From an uncultured Tenacibaculum sp. (GTDB lineage Bacteria > Bacteroidota > Bacteroidia > Flavobacteriales > Flavobacteriaceae), in assembly GCA_947496185.1 (NCBI GenBank), contig CANMCD010000001.1, positions 283,792 through 347,791 of the forward strand: a stretch of DNA of 64,000 bases. The letters run 5' to 3'. This document shows positions 36,054 to 45,987 of this stretch, one piece after another; positions within the stretch are counted from its first letter, which is position 1; the number at the start of each line of letters is the position of its first letter. The position numbers and the translations under genes were made by a program. A model generated the notes under the pieces. It was not told the origin of the DNA and did not search any database. It was given only the letters and a program-made list of their open reading frames with translations.

Positions 36054-36908
36054 ATGAAAACAATCAAAAAATTGATAGTACTCACCTTAGTGTGTTCGTT
36101 ACCTTTTATGCTGCAATCATGTGGTGATGATGTTAGACTCCCAGACGATCCAATAACAGACCCAGAAGGTCCAGCAGGGGATGATAAAGACGATCCATCA
36201 GGAGACGATCAAGGGGGGAAAAACAAGATTATCGGAAGATGGCATAAAATAGGATCAACCAAAAGTACTTATAATGACCTTTCGGATTGTGAGAAAAAGA
36301 CAACCATCGTATTTACTGAAAATGGCGATTATATAAATTATGCTAATGGAATTAAAAACGACATATGTCAGGAATATGTCAATAGAGGTCGCTGGGAAAT
36401 GTCAGATAAGGAGGTGTATACTTTGCATGTGTCCAGTGAAAGAATTGCTTTTACAATTACTGTTAAAGACGATGTATTAAAAATATTATTTACGGAAGAA
36501 GATGGAGAAAAGGTAGAAGCTTCGTTCAAAAGAGACACCACAGTAGACGAAACTGAAAAGCAAGTAATTGGTAGGTGGGGGTTGGTAAAACATTCCGAAG
36601 GAGGTGGTGATAACCTATCCGATTGTGAAAAAAAATCAACCATTGCCTTTACCCAAGACAAAAAGTTTGTGATCATGAATTATGAGGAAGTAGCGAATAA
36701 GGAATGTTCCTTACTTAATACAATTAAAGGTACGTACGAAATTCTTGATAAAACGCTAATAAGATATACTTATAAAAAAAAGGGTACTGATGTAGGGGTT
36801 TTGTTAAAGTTAACAATAGCTAACGATCGTTTACAATACAATAGTATAGATGACAAAGGCGATGTAAAGGCTACAACTTATTATCTATATCAAAAACTCA
36901 AAAAATAA
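36054..36908 (+). CDS. Lipoprotein with two lipocalin-like domains
   Basis: A 284-residue lipoprotein: signal peptide M-K-T-I-K-K-L... with lipobox L-Q-S-C near residue 23, then an Asp/Gly/Pro-rich linker (~28-55). Two lipocalin-like repeats follow, about 58-160 and 170-284. Each begins G-R-W and has an L-S-D-C-E-K-K-[ST]-T motif with a second cysteine ~25-30 residues later (N-D-I-C-Q and N-K-E-C-S), a probable disulfide. The 36952-37371 and 48756-49175 products have a single copy of the same domain. Such small Bacteroidota lipoproteins are surface or periplasmic; their ligand is unknown. Confidence 0.75.
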   Translation: MKTIKKLIVLTLVCSLPFMLQSCGDDVRLPDDPITDPEGPAGDDKDDPSGDDQGGKNKIIGRWHKIGSTKSTYNDLSDCEKKTTIVFTENGDYINYANGIKNDICQEYVNRGRWEMSDKEVYTLHVSSERIAFTITVKDDVLKILFTEEDGEKVEASFKRDTTVDETEKQVIGRWGLVKHSEGGGDNLSDCEKKSTIAFTQDKKFVIMNYEEVANKECSLLNTIKGTYEILDKTLIRYTYKKKGTDVGVLLKLTIANDRLQYNSIDDKGDVKATTYYLYQKLKK

Positions 36909-36951
36909 TATCCCTCAAAAAATAATAAAACTAAATATAAATTTAATTATC

Positions 36952-37371
36952 ATGAAAACAATTAAACAATTATTGATGCTAACCTTAGTATGTTCGTTAA
37001 ACTTTTTTGCTACCTCTTGTAGTAATGACGAGACTCCTGAAAATTCCTTGATAGGGAAATGGAATAGGGTTGAAACTGAAAAAAAGAAGTCTAGTGATTT
37101 TTCAGAATGTGAGAAGAAAAGCTACTGGGAAATTAAAACAGGAGGAGTTCTAATTTCTAAATTTTATCATGATGTCTCTAAAGAGTGTAAAGGAGAACAA
37201 CTTGAAGGGACATGGAAGACAGAGAAAGATGGGATTCTTGTTTTTAAGTTTAAAGAAGACAAAGAAAGCCGAAGAGCTAAGTATACTGTTAAAGGAGATA
37301 TCTTAGAAATTAGACGAATAAAAGATAAAGGAGAAGAAGGAAAAGAATATGTTAAGTTCAAAAAAGTCTAA
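36952..37371 (+). CDS. Lipoprotein with one lipocalin-like domain
   Basis: A 139-residue lipoprotein, a paralogue of the preceding gene: almost identical signal peptide opening (M-K-T-I-K-Q-L), lipobox A-T-S-C, then a single G-K-W... F-S-E-C-E-K-K-S domain with the second cysteine in S-K-E-C-K-G. It is followed by a hairpin just ahead of the FN3 gene. Its short acidic linker is missing compared with its two-domain neighbour, consistent with domain duplication or loss within the family. Confidence 0.72.
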   Translation: MKTIKQLLMLTLVCSLNFFATSCSNDETPENSLIGKWNRVETEKKKSSDFSECEKKSYWEIKTGGVLISKFYHDVSKECKGEQLEGTWKTEKDGILVFKFKEDKESRRAKYTVKGDILEIRRIKDKGEEGKEYVKFKKV

Positions 37372-37389
37372 ATTAGTAAAAAAACAAGG

Positions 37390-37414
37390 TTGGAGGTTAT
37401 GCTAAAACCTCCAA
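37390..37414 (+). terminator. Perfect hairpin ahead of the FN3 gene (attenuator or weak terminator)
   Basis: TTGGAGGTT/AACCTCCAA, a nine-base perfect stem with a seven-base loop, followed by TTCCCC rather than a T-run. It ends 15 bp upstream of the ATG at 37430, so it could partly terminate transcription or mask the start region of the next gene. Confidence 0.5.
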
Positions 37415-37429
37415 TTCCCCTAAAATAAT

Positions 37430-39532
37430 ATGAACAAGAAATCTCCTATGAAATATACGTATTATTGCTGTTTGTTTTTTTTGATGGTGCTATATCAAAA
37501 GAGCGTAGCACAAGTCAAACCTATAGTCCCAATTCCTAAAGTACAATTATTGTCAAGGGTACAAAAGGATAAAATACTACTGCGTTGGGCAGCCAATACT
37601 GCCAATGCTTGGTTGAAAACCAATAAACAGGGATTTGTCCTCGAAAAATACGTGCTTGCTAGAGATGGAAAACGCTTGCCACAGCTAGAAAAAGTTTGGC
37701 AAAAAAACATTAAAGTATCCCCTTTAGAAACTTGGAAGGCCTTGGTCGAAAAAGACAACCATGCCGCTATTATTGCCCAAGCATTGTTTGGAGAACGTTT
37801 TTTAGTCGGCGGTACGGCAACAGGGCAACTTGCCAACATTCAGCATACCTTACAAGAAAACCAACAACGATTTTCATTTTCGCTTTTGGCTGCCGACATG
37901 AGTTTTGAAGCCGCGAAAAAAGCAGGTTGGGGCTTTGAAGATACCCAAATACGTTCCAATGAAAAATACGTCTATAAAATAAAACCCCTAGCTCATAAAA
38001 CAACCCTAGGCATTAAAGGAACAGCCGTTATTGCCAGTTCCAAAGATTACGAGCCTTTACCCGCTCCGATAGATGTGCAAGCCATCTTTGGCGATAGACG
38101 CGCCATGCTTACTTGGGAATACCAAAAATTTAAAACCATCTATATTGCATACTTACTAGAGCGTTCCGAGGATGGGGTGTCATTTGCCCCCTTGCACCAA
38201 GAACCCTTGGTAAACCTAAACGACAAACCCAATGCTCCTGCCAAACGCATGTTTTATGCGGATACACTAGCAAAAAACCAACAGACCTACTATTACCGTG
38301 TACGAGGAATTTCAACCTTTGGGGAAAAAGGCAAGTATTCAAAAATAGTATCGGGCAAAGGAAAACCGCTATTGCCCTACACCCCAAGAATTACCAATGT
38401 ACAACTTACCGACCGTCCCAACGAGGCGGTCATTCATTGGGAGTTCCCGCAAAAAGGGGAGGCATTGATTCATAAATTTCAACTAACCATTGCCAACAAA
38501 GACCAAGAAAACGCTTATAAGGTGGCAATGGATAGTATCCCTGCCCATCTACGCAAATTAAGTTACCGTAAATTAGGAAGTACTAATTATATTAAGATAA
38601 AAGCCATAGGCAAAACCAAAGGCCAGCAAAAAAGTTCTTTTGCCACCTTGGTACAACCCATCGATACCCTACCCCCCGCCATTCCTAGTCAGTTGGAAGG
38701 AAAAATCGATACCTTAGGCGTGGTAAAACTCTCGTGGAAGCCCAATGGAGAAAATGATTTTCTAGGCTACCGTGTGTTTAGAGGGTTTACCAAAAAAGAA
38801 GAACCTGTACAGCTTACCTACGATCCGATTGCTGAAGCCACTTTTACCGATACCATTGTGGTCAAGAATCTGAACAGTAAGGTCTATTATAAAGTGGTTG
38901 CCGTAGACCAACGATTTAACCATTCCAAACCTTCCAACGTATTGGTATTGGACAAGCCCGATGTGATTCCGCCAAGTGCCCCCGTATTTTCAAGCTATGC
39001 GATAAAAAAAGAGGGAATTCTAGTGCGCTGGGAGCTTTCTTCCGAAGCAGCCGTTACGCATGTTTTATCAAGAAAAGACCTAACAGCCAATGGAGGGTGG
39101 GAAGCGGTGTATCGTACACAGGATACTTTAGGGCACTATCAAGACAAAAAAGTAATTGCAGGACATCGCTACCGTTATCGAATCTATGCTCAAGACAAAG
39201 CAGGCTTACATTCCGCTCCTTCTTCCCCCATTACGGTGGAATATGTCGCTACGGGTTTGGTAAAAGGGGTTCGAGGGTTTGATTATATCGTGGATCGAGA
39301 AAAAAATAAAATTATCTTGTTTTGGAAAGCCGATCCGAAAAAAGTGCTAGAATATACCCTATACAAACAAACCCAAGACCAGCAGCCGAGTACTTGGCGT
39401 ATTGTACCTGCTACGATTACCGAAATCATCGATTTGCAGGTCAGCCCCAACGAATCGTACCAATACCACATCAGGGCAATGTTAAAAAAAGGGGGCTTTA
39501 GTAAGATGCAAACCCTTACCGTAAAATTTTAA
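37430..39532 (+). CDS. Exported fibronectin type III multi-domain protein
   Basis: A 700-residue protein with a signal peptide (Y-C-C-L-F-F-L-M-V-L-Y-Q-K-S-V-A-Q); the Met at codon 7 is an alternative start. After an N-terminal region (~30-200), four to five FN3 domains can be traced: ~205-305 (A-M-L-T-W-E-Y), ~312-405 (A-V-I-H-W-E-F), ~415-500 (V-V-K-L-S-W-K-P), ~508-600 (G-I-L-V-R-W-E-L) and ~605-700. No T9SS signal is seen at the C-terminus. It precedes the SprB-repeat adhesin gene by three bases, suggesting a shared function in a surface complex. Confidence 0.82.
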   Translation: MNKKSPMKYTYYCCLFFLMVLYQKSVAQVKPIVPIPKVQLLSRVQKDKILLRWAANTANAWLKTNKQGFVLEKYVLARDGKRLPQLEKVWQKNIKVSPLETWKALVEKDNHAAIIAQALFGERFLVGGTATGQLANIQHTLQENQQRFSFSLLAADMSFEAAKKAGWGFEDTQIRSNEKYVYKIKPLAHKTTLGIKGTAVIASSKDYEPLPAPIDVQAIFGDRRAMLTWEYQKFKTIYIAYLLERSEDGVSFAPLHQEPLVNLNDKPNAPAKRMFYADTLAKNQQTYYYRVRGISTFGEKGKYSKIVSGKGKPLLPYTPRITNVQLTDRPNEAVIHWEFPQKGEALIHKFQLTIANKDQENAYKVAMDSIPAHLRKLSYRKLGSTNYIKIKAIGKTKGQQKSSFATLVQPIDTLPPAIPSQLEGKIDTLGVVKLSWKPNGENDFLGYRVFRGFTKKEEPVQLTYDPIAEATFTDTIVVKNLNSKVYYKVVAVDQRFNHSKPSNVLVLDKPDVIPPSAPVFSSYAIKKEGILVRWELSSEAAVTHVLSRKDLTANGGWEAVYRTQDTLGHYQDKKVIAGHRYRYRIYAQDKAGLHSAPSSPITVEYVATGLVKGVRGFDYIVDREKNKIILFWKADPKKVLEYTLYKQTQDQQPSTWRIVPATITEIIDLQVSPNESYQYHIRAMLKKGGFSKMQTLTVKF

Positions 39533-39535
39533 GCT

Positions 39536-42500
39536 ATGAAAAGAATACTACCTTTTTTACTTTTTTTAATAACATCCAATGTGTTGGGGCAACAGTATGA
39601 ATTAAAAATTACAAATTATAACTATTGGATGAGTGCAGGAGGAAGAGATGTATGTGACCCTAGTATAAGATTTACCCATATTTATATTACCCTCGAAGGA
39701 TCAAACAGAGAAATTGAAGTTTATAAGGGTTCGGCTGCTAGAAGTTATTCAAAAAGTGTACTAATAACTAAGAAGTTTAAGAAGAAAATTAAAAGAATTC
39801 GATTCAAATCCTTTTTTAGAAGAAAAGATTGGTTTGGATCGTGTAGTGGAGATACTTCAGAGTTAAATGTTTCTCAAACCATTTCAAATAATGGAAACTG
39901 TGAGGTTAAACGTAGTATTAGTACTGCTGATATGCGAGATGATGCCAGATCAAGTATTAACTTTGACTATACCATCAGACCTCTGGTAGACATTGATAAA
40001 AAAGGTCAAAACTCAATCATAGGGTTTGACAGTCCTTTACAGCTGGGTGTAACGGCTAAATCTAAAGGTTTTCATTCTTCCGTATATCACTGGGAGTATC
40101 AGACGGTTTCAAGAGGGTTACCTAATAGGTGGGCTTGGAATTCTATGCCTACTAGTGTTCAAGGGAAGGTTTCGTTTTCAATCAAACCCGCTGCTTTTTT
40201 AAGGGAGTCTGACATTGGTAAAAGAATATATTTTAGAATTCGAACTTGTGGAAGTTGGTGGTCTAACCTGACAACAGATGTAGTTTATTTTAGGGTAACC
40301 CGTACAGCTCCTAAGATAACAAGGGTTACCACAAAACCGCCTTCCTGTTACGATAGCAATGACGGAGAAGCCACCGTGCAATTAAGTAGGGCTTTGAAGA
40401 CTGGAGAAATGTTAAGCATTGCCGTACGTAAGAATGGAGCCGTTGCTCCCGGTAAAACGAACCTTACCCGTTTAGAACCAGGTAATAAGGTTACCTTAAA
40501 GGGCTTGTCAAAAGCATCGTATAATATTAAACTGACAGGTGCCATACCCGGATATAATGGAAAGATGGTGGCGACGTATATCGATAATACGGATCATAAC
40601 AAAAATTTTAATGTCGCTGCTCCGTCACCAGTAGCATTTAAGGCTGCCCATAGCAATGTTTGGTGCCATGGAGGTAAAGATGGTAAAATCGTGATAACGG
40701 CATGGGGTGGACAAGTAGGAAAAAGATACCAATATCTTTTGCAAAAGCATGGTAGTAGTAAAGCTCCATGGAGGTCGTTTAAGAATTCTAGAAACGGTAG
40801 CGTAACAGAAACAATTTCCAATTTAGCACCCGGTACGTATAATCTGAACCTAAGGGACGCGAATCATTGTATGGCAAAAATAATTACGAGAAACAAATCG
40901 GGCGCTATCACAGGACTGGGAAATGTGGTTACGAAAACAATCAAAATAACCCAGCCGAATCAACCATTAAAAGTGGCGTATACCTATCATAAGCAACCTA
41001 CTGCGTTTGGATTTTCTAACGGGATACTTACGGCAAAAATAACAGGAGGTACGCCTTTGGCGGGGAAAAAATACAATGCAACATGGACGCACGAAAATGG
41101 TAAAAAATTCACGTATACCGCTCAAGCAAATTCCGAAGGTTGGTTTATTACGATCAACAATGCGATTGCAGGAAACTATAACCTAACGGTAACAGATGCC
41201 AATTATACCAGAGGAAGCCAAAAAGCAGGTTGTAGTGTGATAAATTCAAAAACTTTTTTAGACCAACCGCCCAAATTGGAGCTGTCGGTTACCAAAACAA
41301 ATCCGATATCCTGTAACAATACCAATAGTTTTAACGATGAATCCTCTGACGGACAACTCACCGCTACAGCAAGTGGAGGGGTGCCCTTTAGCCCTTTGTT
41401 ACAAGGGAAATACCGCTATAAGTATACTTGGAAAAAGAAAGGTGCAAACGGTAATTACCGTGTGATTCCGTATGAAAACGGCCCTGTTTTGTCGAATAGG
41501 GATACCGGAGAATATGCTGTAAATATTGAAGATAAAAATGGAATTGTCATCGGGAGGTATGTGAATAATGCCTTGCAATCGCCCACCGATGTTACATACC
41601 ACCTAGAACAACCACCGTTGTTGGAAATTCACCATACCAAACAAGACGTGTATTGTTATCAAGGAGCAGACGGTGCAATCACGACCAAGATAGTAGGAGG
41701 AACAGGGACATATAAAGTTGAATGGAGTAATGGAGAAACCACGCCTAATATTTCCAATTTAGTAGCGGGTGACTACCATATATATGTTACAGACGAAAAA
41801 GGTTGTCAGGCAGCAAAGACAATTACCATTAACGAACCCTTAAAACCCCTTAAGATTACGTATAATTTTTTTAATCCTACCTTTTATCAAGCCACCAATG
41901 GCTGGATAAAAGCAACCGTTACAGGAGGGACTCCCTATACTGGAGGAAGCTATGCCTATACATGGGTCGATGCCGCGGGGAATGATTTAAAGGCAAGAGT
42001 AAGTGAAAAAAGAACCAAGGAAGGATACGAGTATATTTTATCAGGAATCCCTGAGGGAACGTATTACTTAACCATACAAGATAAAAACCATTATTTGGCA
42101 GACGACAAACCCAATTGTACCATTGTCAGAAGTGAATATAAAATTCAAGACCCCGAGCCTTTGGTTGCCAGTGTAAAAATGACCCGACCTATTTCCTGTA
42201 ATACTGCAAATACCTACGGAGACCCTTATGCAGACGGGACATTGGAGGTATATGCAGACGGTGGGGTAAAATTACAACCCGAAGACAACAACGGATTGCC
42301 CTATTATTATACGTGGAAAAAAGAAACGAGTTTGGGAGTATGGACAGTATTGCCTTCACAAACCACCAATATAGCCAGTGGTTTAGACGTAGGTCACTAT
42401 GCGGTCAATATTGAAGATGCCAACGGAATTATACTAGGGGTATATGAGTACAACGTGCTTAAAGAGGCCAAAGATATCCGCTATAATTTTCCAGAACCCC

Positions 42501-44590
42501 CACTGTTGGAATTGTCATTTGAAAAACAAGATGTGTATTGTCATGAAGGAAGTGACGGATGGGCAAAAGCCTTACTAACAGGCGGTGTACCCCCTTACAA
42601 TATCACTTGGAGTACAGGGGAAAAAGTACCCAAAATAAGGGCGTTAGAAAAAGGTACTTATACGGTTAAGATTACCGATAAAAGAGGCTGTCAGGTGTCA
42701 GGTAGTATTACGATAGACCAACCCAAAGCGCCCACAAGGTTGACTTATACTGCGTTTGCTACTCCTTCGACTGCCAATGCATCGAACGGTTGGATAGAAG
42801 CCCAAGTAACAGGAGGAACGAAATTTTCGGACGGAAGCTACACCTATTATTGGCAAGATGCGAATGGCAATTTGTTAAACCATCAAACCCAAACAACGGT
42901 ATTGGGTGACCGCTTTCAAATACGACTCAATAATATACCAAAAGGTACCTATCATTTGACAATTGAAGATGCACAGTACAATCAAGCAACCACCAAAGAA
43001 GGTTGTACCCATATTGAAGAAGCCTTTACCTTATACGACCCTATAGAGGCCGTTATTACTGTCGAAAGACCGATCTCCTGTCATCAAGACAATGCTTTTG
43101 CCAACCCGTATTCCGACGGAAAGCTCAAAGCTACCGTAACAGGAGGGCTGCCTTTTAGTTCAGGGCAAGGCTACAGTTATTATTGGAAAAAACAACAAGC
43201 GAACGGACAGTACGAAGACATCCACCAAGACAGCCCAATTGCCGTAGGCTTGTCAGACGGAAAGTATGCTTTAAATGTTGTAGATAGCAGGGGTGTAGTG
43301 ATAGGGGTATACGAAAGTGACCGTTTGCAACATCCAACCGACGTGTTGTTTACTTTTGAAGAACCCAAATTATTGACCTTAGCATTGTCAGCAACCCATA
43401 TTTCTTGCGATCAAGGAAATAACGGAACGGCCACCGTGGCGATATCAGGAGGTATTCCACCTTATGATATTCAATGGTCAAACGGCGATACCACCGAAAC
43501 CGCTGTGAACTTAATAGGAGGAAACCACAAAGTTTTTGTAACCGATGCAAGGGGCTGTGAAGCCACAGGGACTATTGAACTTTCACAACCGGGCGGACTT
43601 AGTATTGCGGTGATTGCACAAAAGAACCCAAATTGTAAAGGGTATAGTGACGGGGCGATTTCTTTAGAAGTCACAGGAGGAGAGCAACCTTATACCTATG
43701 CATGGAATACTGGAGAAGAAACGATGCAGCTGACGAATCTCACGGAGGGGCATTATCGTTTTTCATTGACCGATGCAAATGGTTGTAAGGTTTTTCAAGA
43801 CTTTGTGTTAGAAGATCCGTCATTGTTTACAATAAATGTTGGAAAAGATAAAACATTGTGTAAAGAACAGTCGCATGTCGTTGACGCGACTATTGAAGAT
43901 CCCAAGGCAGTATATGCGTGGGCTTCGGACAATGGGTTTACTTCCTCAGACCCTATAGTAAGCCTTACGAAAGAAGGAACATATACCCTAACGGTTACAA
44001 CAGATATGGGCTGTATTGCTTCCGATTCGTTAACGATTTCGGCGAATACAAAAGCAATTGCTGCCGAATTTTTAATGTCTTCTCAAGCCTATACTGAGGA
44101 AGAAGTAATCCTGTTTAATGTGAGCAATCCAGCTTCCGAAAGTTTTGAATGGATCTTACCCGCTGAAGCAAGTATTGTGCAAAAGGATGGGAAAACCACC
44201 ACCCTACGATTTTCAAAGAAAGGCACGTACACTATTGGATTATTGTCAAAAGAGGGAGGGTGTACCCAAGAGCAATACAAAAAAATCGTTGTTGAAGAAG
44301 CCGTTAACATGCCCGAATTGGCAAAAACGGACACCTTGTTGGTTACTTCCTTTCAAATAGTACCGAATCCTAATAAAGGAGATTCCGAAGTTACGGTAGA
44401 CTTGGCAGAAGCCAGTCCGATTTCTTTACGAATATACAATGCACAAGGAGAGTTTATTTTTAAACAACAGGCTAAAAAAGCACAAGAAACCTACCATATT
44501 CCTTTGGCGCTTAATTTGGCCTCAGGTATGTATGTGGTGATTTTGGAAACGGCAAAAATAACCAAGGTTAAACGTATGGTAGTAAAGTAA
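39536..44590 (+). CDS. Giant SprB-repeat surface protein with type A T9SS signal
   Basis: A 1684-residue secreted adhesin-like protein: signal peptide (L-P-F-L-L-F-L-I-T-S-N-V-L-G-Q), then SprB-type repeats with C-x-x-G-x-D/N-G and N/D-x-x-G-C motifs. Three copies of a ~294-residue super-unit run from about residues 472, 766 and 1061. Each contains a T-N-G/S-N-G-W...T-G-G-T module, an I-S-C-N/H...G-G module and a classic SprB repeat (Y/P-P-Y-x-I-x-W-S-x-G). A PKD/Ig-like part follows. The C-terminal ~80 residues (V-P-N-P-N-K-G-D, S-G-M-Y-V-V-I-L-E, M-V-V-K) form a type A sorting domain, so it should be exported by the T9SS and attached to the surface. Related proteins drive gliding or adhesion. 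Confidence 0.93.
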   Translation: MKRILPFLLFLITSNVLGQQYELKITNYNYWMSAGGRDVCDPSIRFTHIYITLEGSNREIEVYKGSAARSYSKSVLITKKFKKKIKRIRFKSFFRRKDWFGSCSGDTSELNVSQTISNNGNCEVKRSISTADMRDDARSSINFDYTIRPLVDIDKKGQNSIIGFDSPLQLGVTAKSKGFHSSVYHWEYQTVSRGLPNRWAWNSMPTSVQGKVSFSIKPAAFLRESDIGKRIYFRIRTCGSWWSNLTTDVVYFRVTRTAPKITRVTTKPPSCYDSNDGEATVQLSRALKTGEMLSIAVRKNGAVAPGKTNLTRLEPGNKVTLKGLSKASYNIKLTGAIPGYNGKMVATYIDNTDHNKNFNVAAPSPVAFKAAHSNVWCHGGKDGKIVITAWGGQVGKRYQYLLQKHGSSKAPWRSFKNSRNGSVTETISNLAPGTYNLNLRDANHCMAKIITRNKSGAITGLGNVVTKTIKITQPNQPLKVAYTYHKQPTAFGFSNGILTAKITGGTPLAGKKYNATWTHENGKKFTYTAQANSEGWFITINNAIAGNYNLTVTDANYTRGSQKAGCSVINSKTFLDQPPKLELSVTKTNPISCNNTNSFNDESSDGQLTATASGGVPFSPLLQGKYRYKYTWKKKGANGNYRVIPYENGPVLSNRDTGEYAVNIEDKNGIVIGRYVNNALQSPTDVTYHLEQPPLLEIHHTKQDVYCYQGADGAITTKIVGGTGTYKVEWSNGETTPNISNLVAGDYHIYVTDEKGCQAAKTITINEPLKPLKITYNFFNPTFYQATNGWIKATVTGGTPYTGGSYAYTWVDAAGNDLKARVSEKRTKEGYEYILSGIPEGTYYLTIQDKNHYLADDKPNCTIVRSEYKIQDPEPLVASVKMTRPISCNTANTYGDPYADGTLEVYADGGVKLQPEDNNGLPYYYTWKKETSLGVWTVLPSQTTNIASGLDVGHYAVNIEDANGIILGVYEYNVLKEAKDIRYNFPEPPLLELSFEKQDVYCHEGSDGWAKALLTGGVPPYNITWSTGEKVPKIRALEKGTYTVKITDKRGCQVSGSITIDQPKAPTRLTYTAFATPSTANASNGWIEAQVTGGTKFSDGSYTYYWQDANGNLLNHQTQTTVLGDRFQIRLNNIPKGTYHLTIEDAQYNQATTKEGCTHIEEAFTLYDPIEAVITVERPISCHQDNAFANPYSDGKLKATVTGGLPFSSGQGYSYYWKKQQANGQYEDIHQDSPIAVGLSDGKYALNVVDSRGVVIGVYESDRLQHPTDVLFTFEEPKLLTLALSATHISCDQGNNGTATVAISGGIPPYDIQWSNGDTTETAVNLIGGNHKVFVTDARGCEATGTIELSQPGGLSIAVIAQKNPNCKGYSDGAISLEVTGGEQPYTYAWNTGEETMQLTNLTEGHYRFSLTDANGCKVFQDFVLEDPSLFTINVGKDKTLCKEQSHVVDATIEDPKAVYAWASDNGFTSSDPIVSLTKEGTYTLTVTTDMGCIASDSLTISANTKAIAAEFLMSSQAYTEEEVILFNVSNPASESFEWILPAEASIVQKDGKTTTLRFSKKGTYTIGLLSKEGGCTQEQYKKIVVEEAVNMPELAKTDTLLVTSFQIVPNPNKGDSEVTVDLAEASPISLRIYNAQGEFIFKQQAKKAQETYHIPLALNLASGMYVVILETAKITKVKRMVVK

Positions 44591-44597
44591 TGAGCGT

Positions 44598-45962
44598 ATG
44601 AAAAAGCAGTATGTATATAGGATAAGTTGGGGAGTCTTGATAGCCATCTTATTAGGATGCTATCAAGAGACCCCCATAAAAATAGCGGTCTCTTTTGATA
44701 CAAGTTTTGTGAAGAAAGACGAATCTGTACCCGTTTTTATAGCGATAAAAAATACAACGGAAGGAGCAGATACCTATGAATGGACTTTTGAAGGAGGAGA
44801 ACCGTTAACATCTACGGAGAAAAATCCAGGCAATGTCACCTACAAAAAAGCAGGAACCTATACGATTACCCTAAATGCGATGAATATTGACGGAGAAAAA
44901 GAAACGATTTCAAAAAAAATTACCGTAGTAGAAGGTATTGCCATTCAATATGCTATCGCGATTGAAAAAAATAATTACCCTCCAGTAACTGTTCGTATAG
45001 AAAACAAAACGGTAGGAGAAAAATTAACGTACAAATGGCGCTTTACTGGAGCGACAACAGCACAATCAACCGAAAGACACCCCGATGCGTTGGTATACGA
45101 GGAGGAAGGTGAATATACAATAAGCCTAGACGTTTCTAATGGGTTTGAAACCTTTACCAAAGATACTACAATAACTGTATTACCCGCTATGGAGCTTGAT
45201 TTTGATTGGGAAGTAGCTCGTTTTGACGATGATTATCAGTCTCCTGTGAGCATTAGTCTAAAGAATCATACAAAAAATGCGGTATCCTACGAATGGGATT
45301 TTGAAGCAGGGGCACCGATGCAAAGCACCGAAGAAAACCCTAAAGTTACCTTTGATAAAGTAGGTACGCATACCCTTACGTTAAAGGCGTCTAACGGGAA
45401 AATAACAAAATCAATATCGAAAACGATTGCGGTTGCACCGAATACCAACCTCCGAACTTTTAAGGATGTAAAATTTGGAATTAATGCAGCCCATAGCGCT
45501 AATAAAATAGGTAGCTTTTTTTCATCAGAATTAAGAAGAACAATCACAGCTACAGAGGTAACTCCTGAGAATGGGCCTACGATTGATATTGTTTTTCTAG
45601 GGTTTAACAACACGTTTGGTTACAATAAGTTTTTGTCACCTGCAACAGTAGAAAATAATGGTTTTGCTGAAATCCCCAATGCTCGACATACCCAATTGGT
45701 GAATTCCATAGAAAAATGTGATTGTGGAATGGAATTTACTTCTTCCCAATTCGATCAAATGGAAAATGACCAGCCGTTACAGCAGCTAACGATGAAGGAA
45801 ACGAATAATGGGTGGTTACATTTTACGGATGCGATACGTCCAAGGATTGTTTTATTTCAGACCCAAGACGGTAGAAAAGGCGCTATTAAAATTAAGCAGT
45901 TTGTAGATCAGGGAAGTGAATCGTATGTGCTGTGTGATATAAAAATTCAAAAATTACCCTAA
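44598..45962 (+). CDS. PKD-domain lipoprotein
   Basis: A 454-residue lipoprotein with lipobox L-L-G-C near residue 21. Three PKD domains follow at ~28-112, ~115-196 and ~200-282, each with the Y-x-W-x-F core (Y-E-W-T-F, Y-K-W-R-F, Y-E-W-D-F), an E-x-N/H-P step and a G-T-Y/H-T-I/L-T-L end. The C-terminal ~170 residues form a separate domain of unknown type with a C-D-C motif. It lies seven bases behind the SprB-repeat gene and ahead of an outer-membrane barrel gene, so it may be an accessory lipoprotein of that surface complex. Confidence 0.87.
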   Translation: MKKQYVYRISWGVLIAILLGCYQETPIKIAVSFDTSFVKKDESVPVFIAIKNTTEGADTYEWTFEGGEPLTSTEKNPGNVTYKKAGTYTITLNAMNIDGEKETISKKITVVEGIAIQYAIAIEKNNYPPVTVRIENKTVGEKLTYKWRFTGATTAQSTERHPDALVYEEEGEYTISLDVSNGFETFTKDTTITVLPAMELDFDWEVARFDDDYQSPVSISLKNHTKNAVSYEWDFEAGAPMQSTEENPKVTFDKVGTHTLTLKASNGKITKSISKTIAVAPNTNLRTFKDVKFGINAAHSANKIGSFFSSELRRTITATEVTPENGPTIDIVFLGFNNTFGYNKFLSPATVENNGFAEIPNARHTQLVNSIEKCDCGMEFTSSQFDQMENDQPLQQLTMKETNNGWLHFTDAIRPRIVLFQTQDGRKGAIKIKQFVDQGSESYVLCDIKIQKLP

Positions 45963-45987
45963 GAAGCTCTAAGAAAAAGTACGAATT

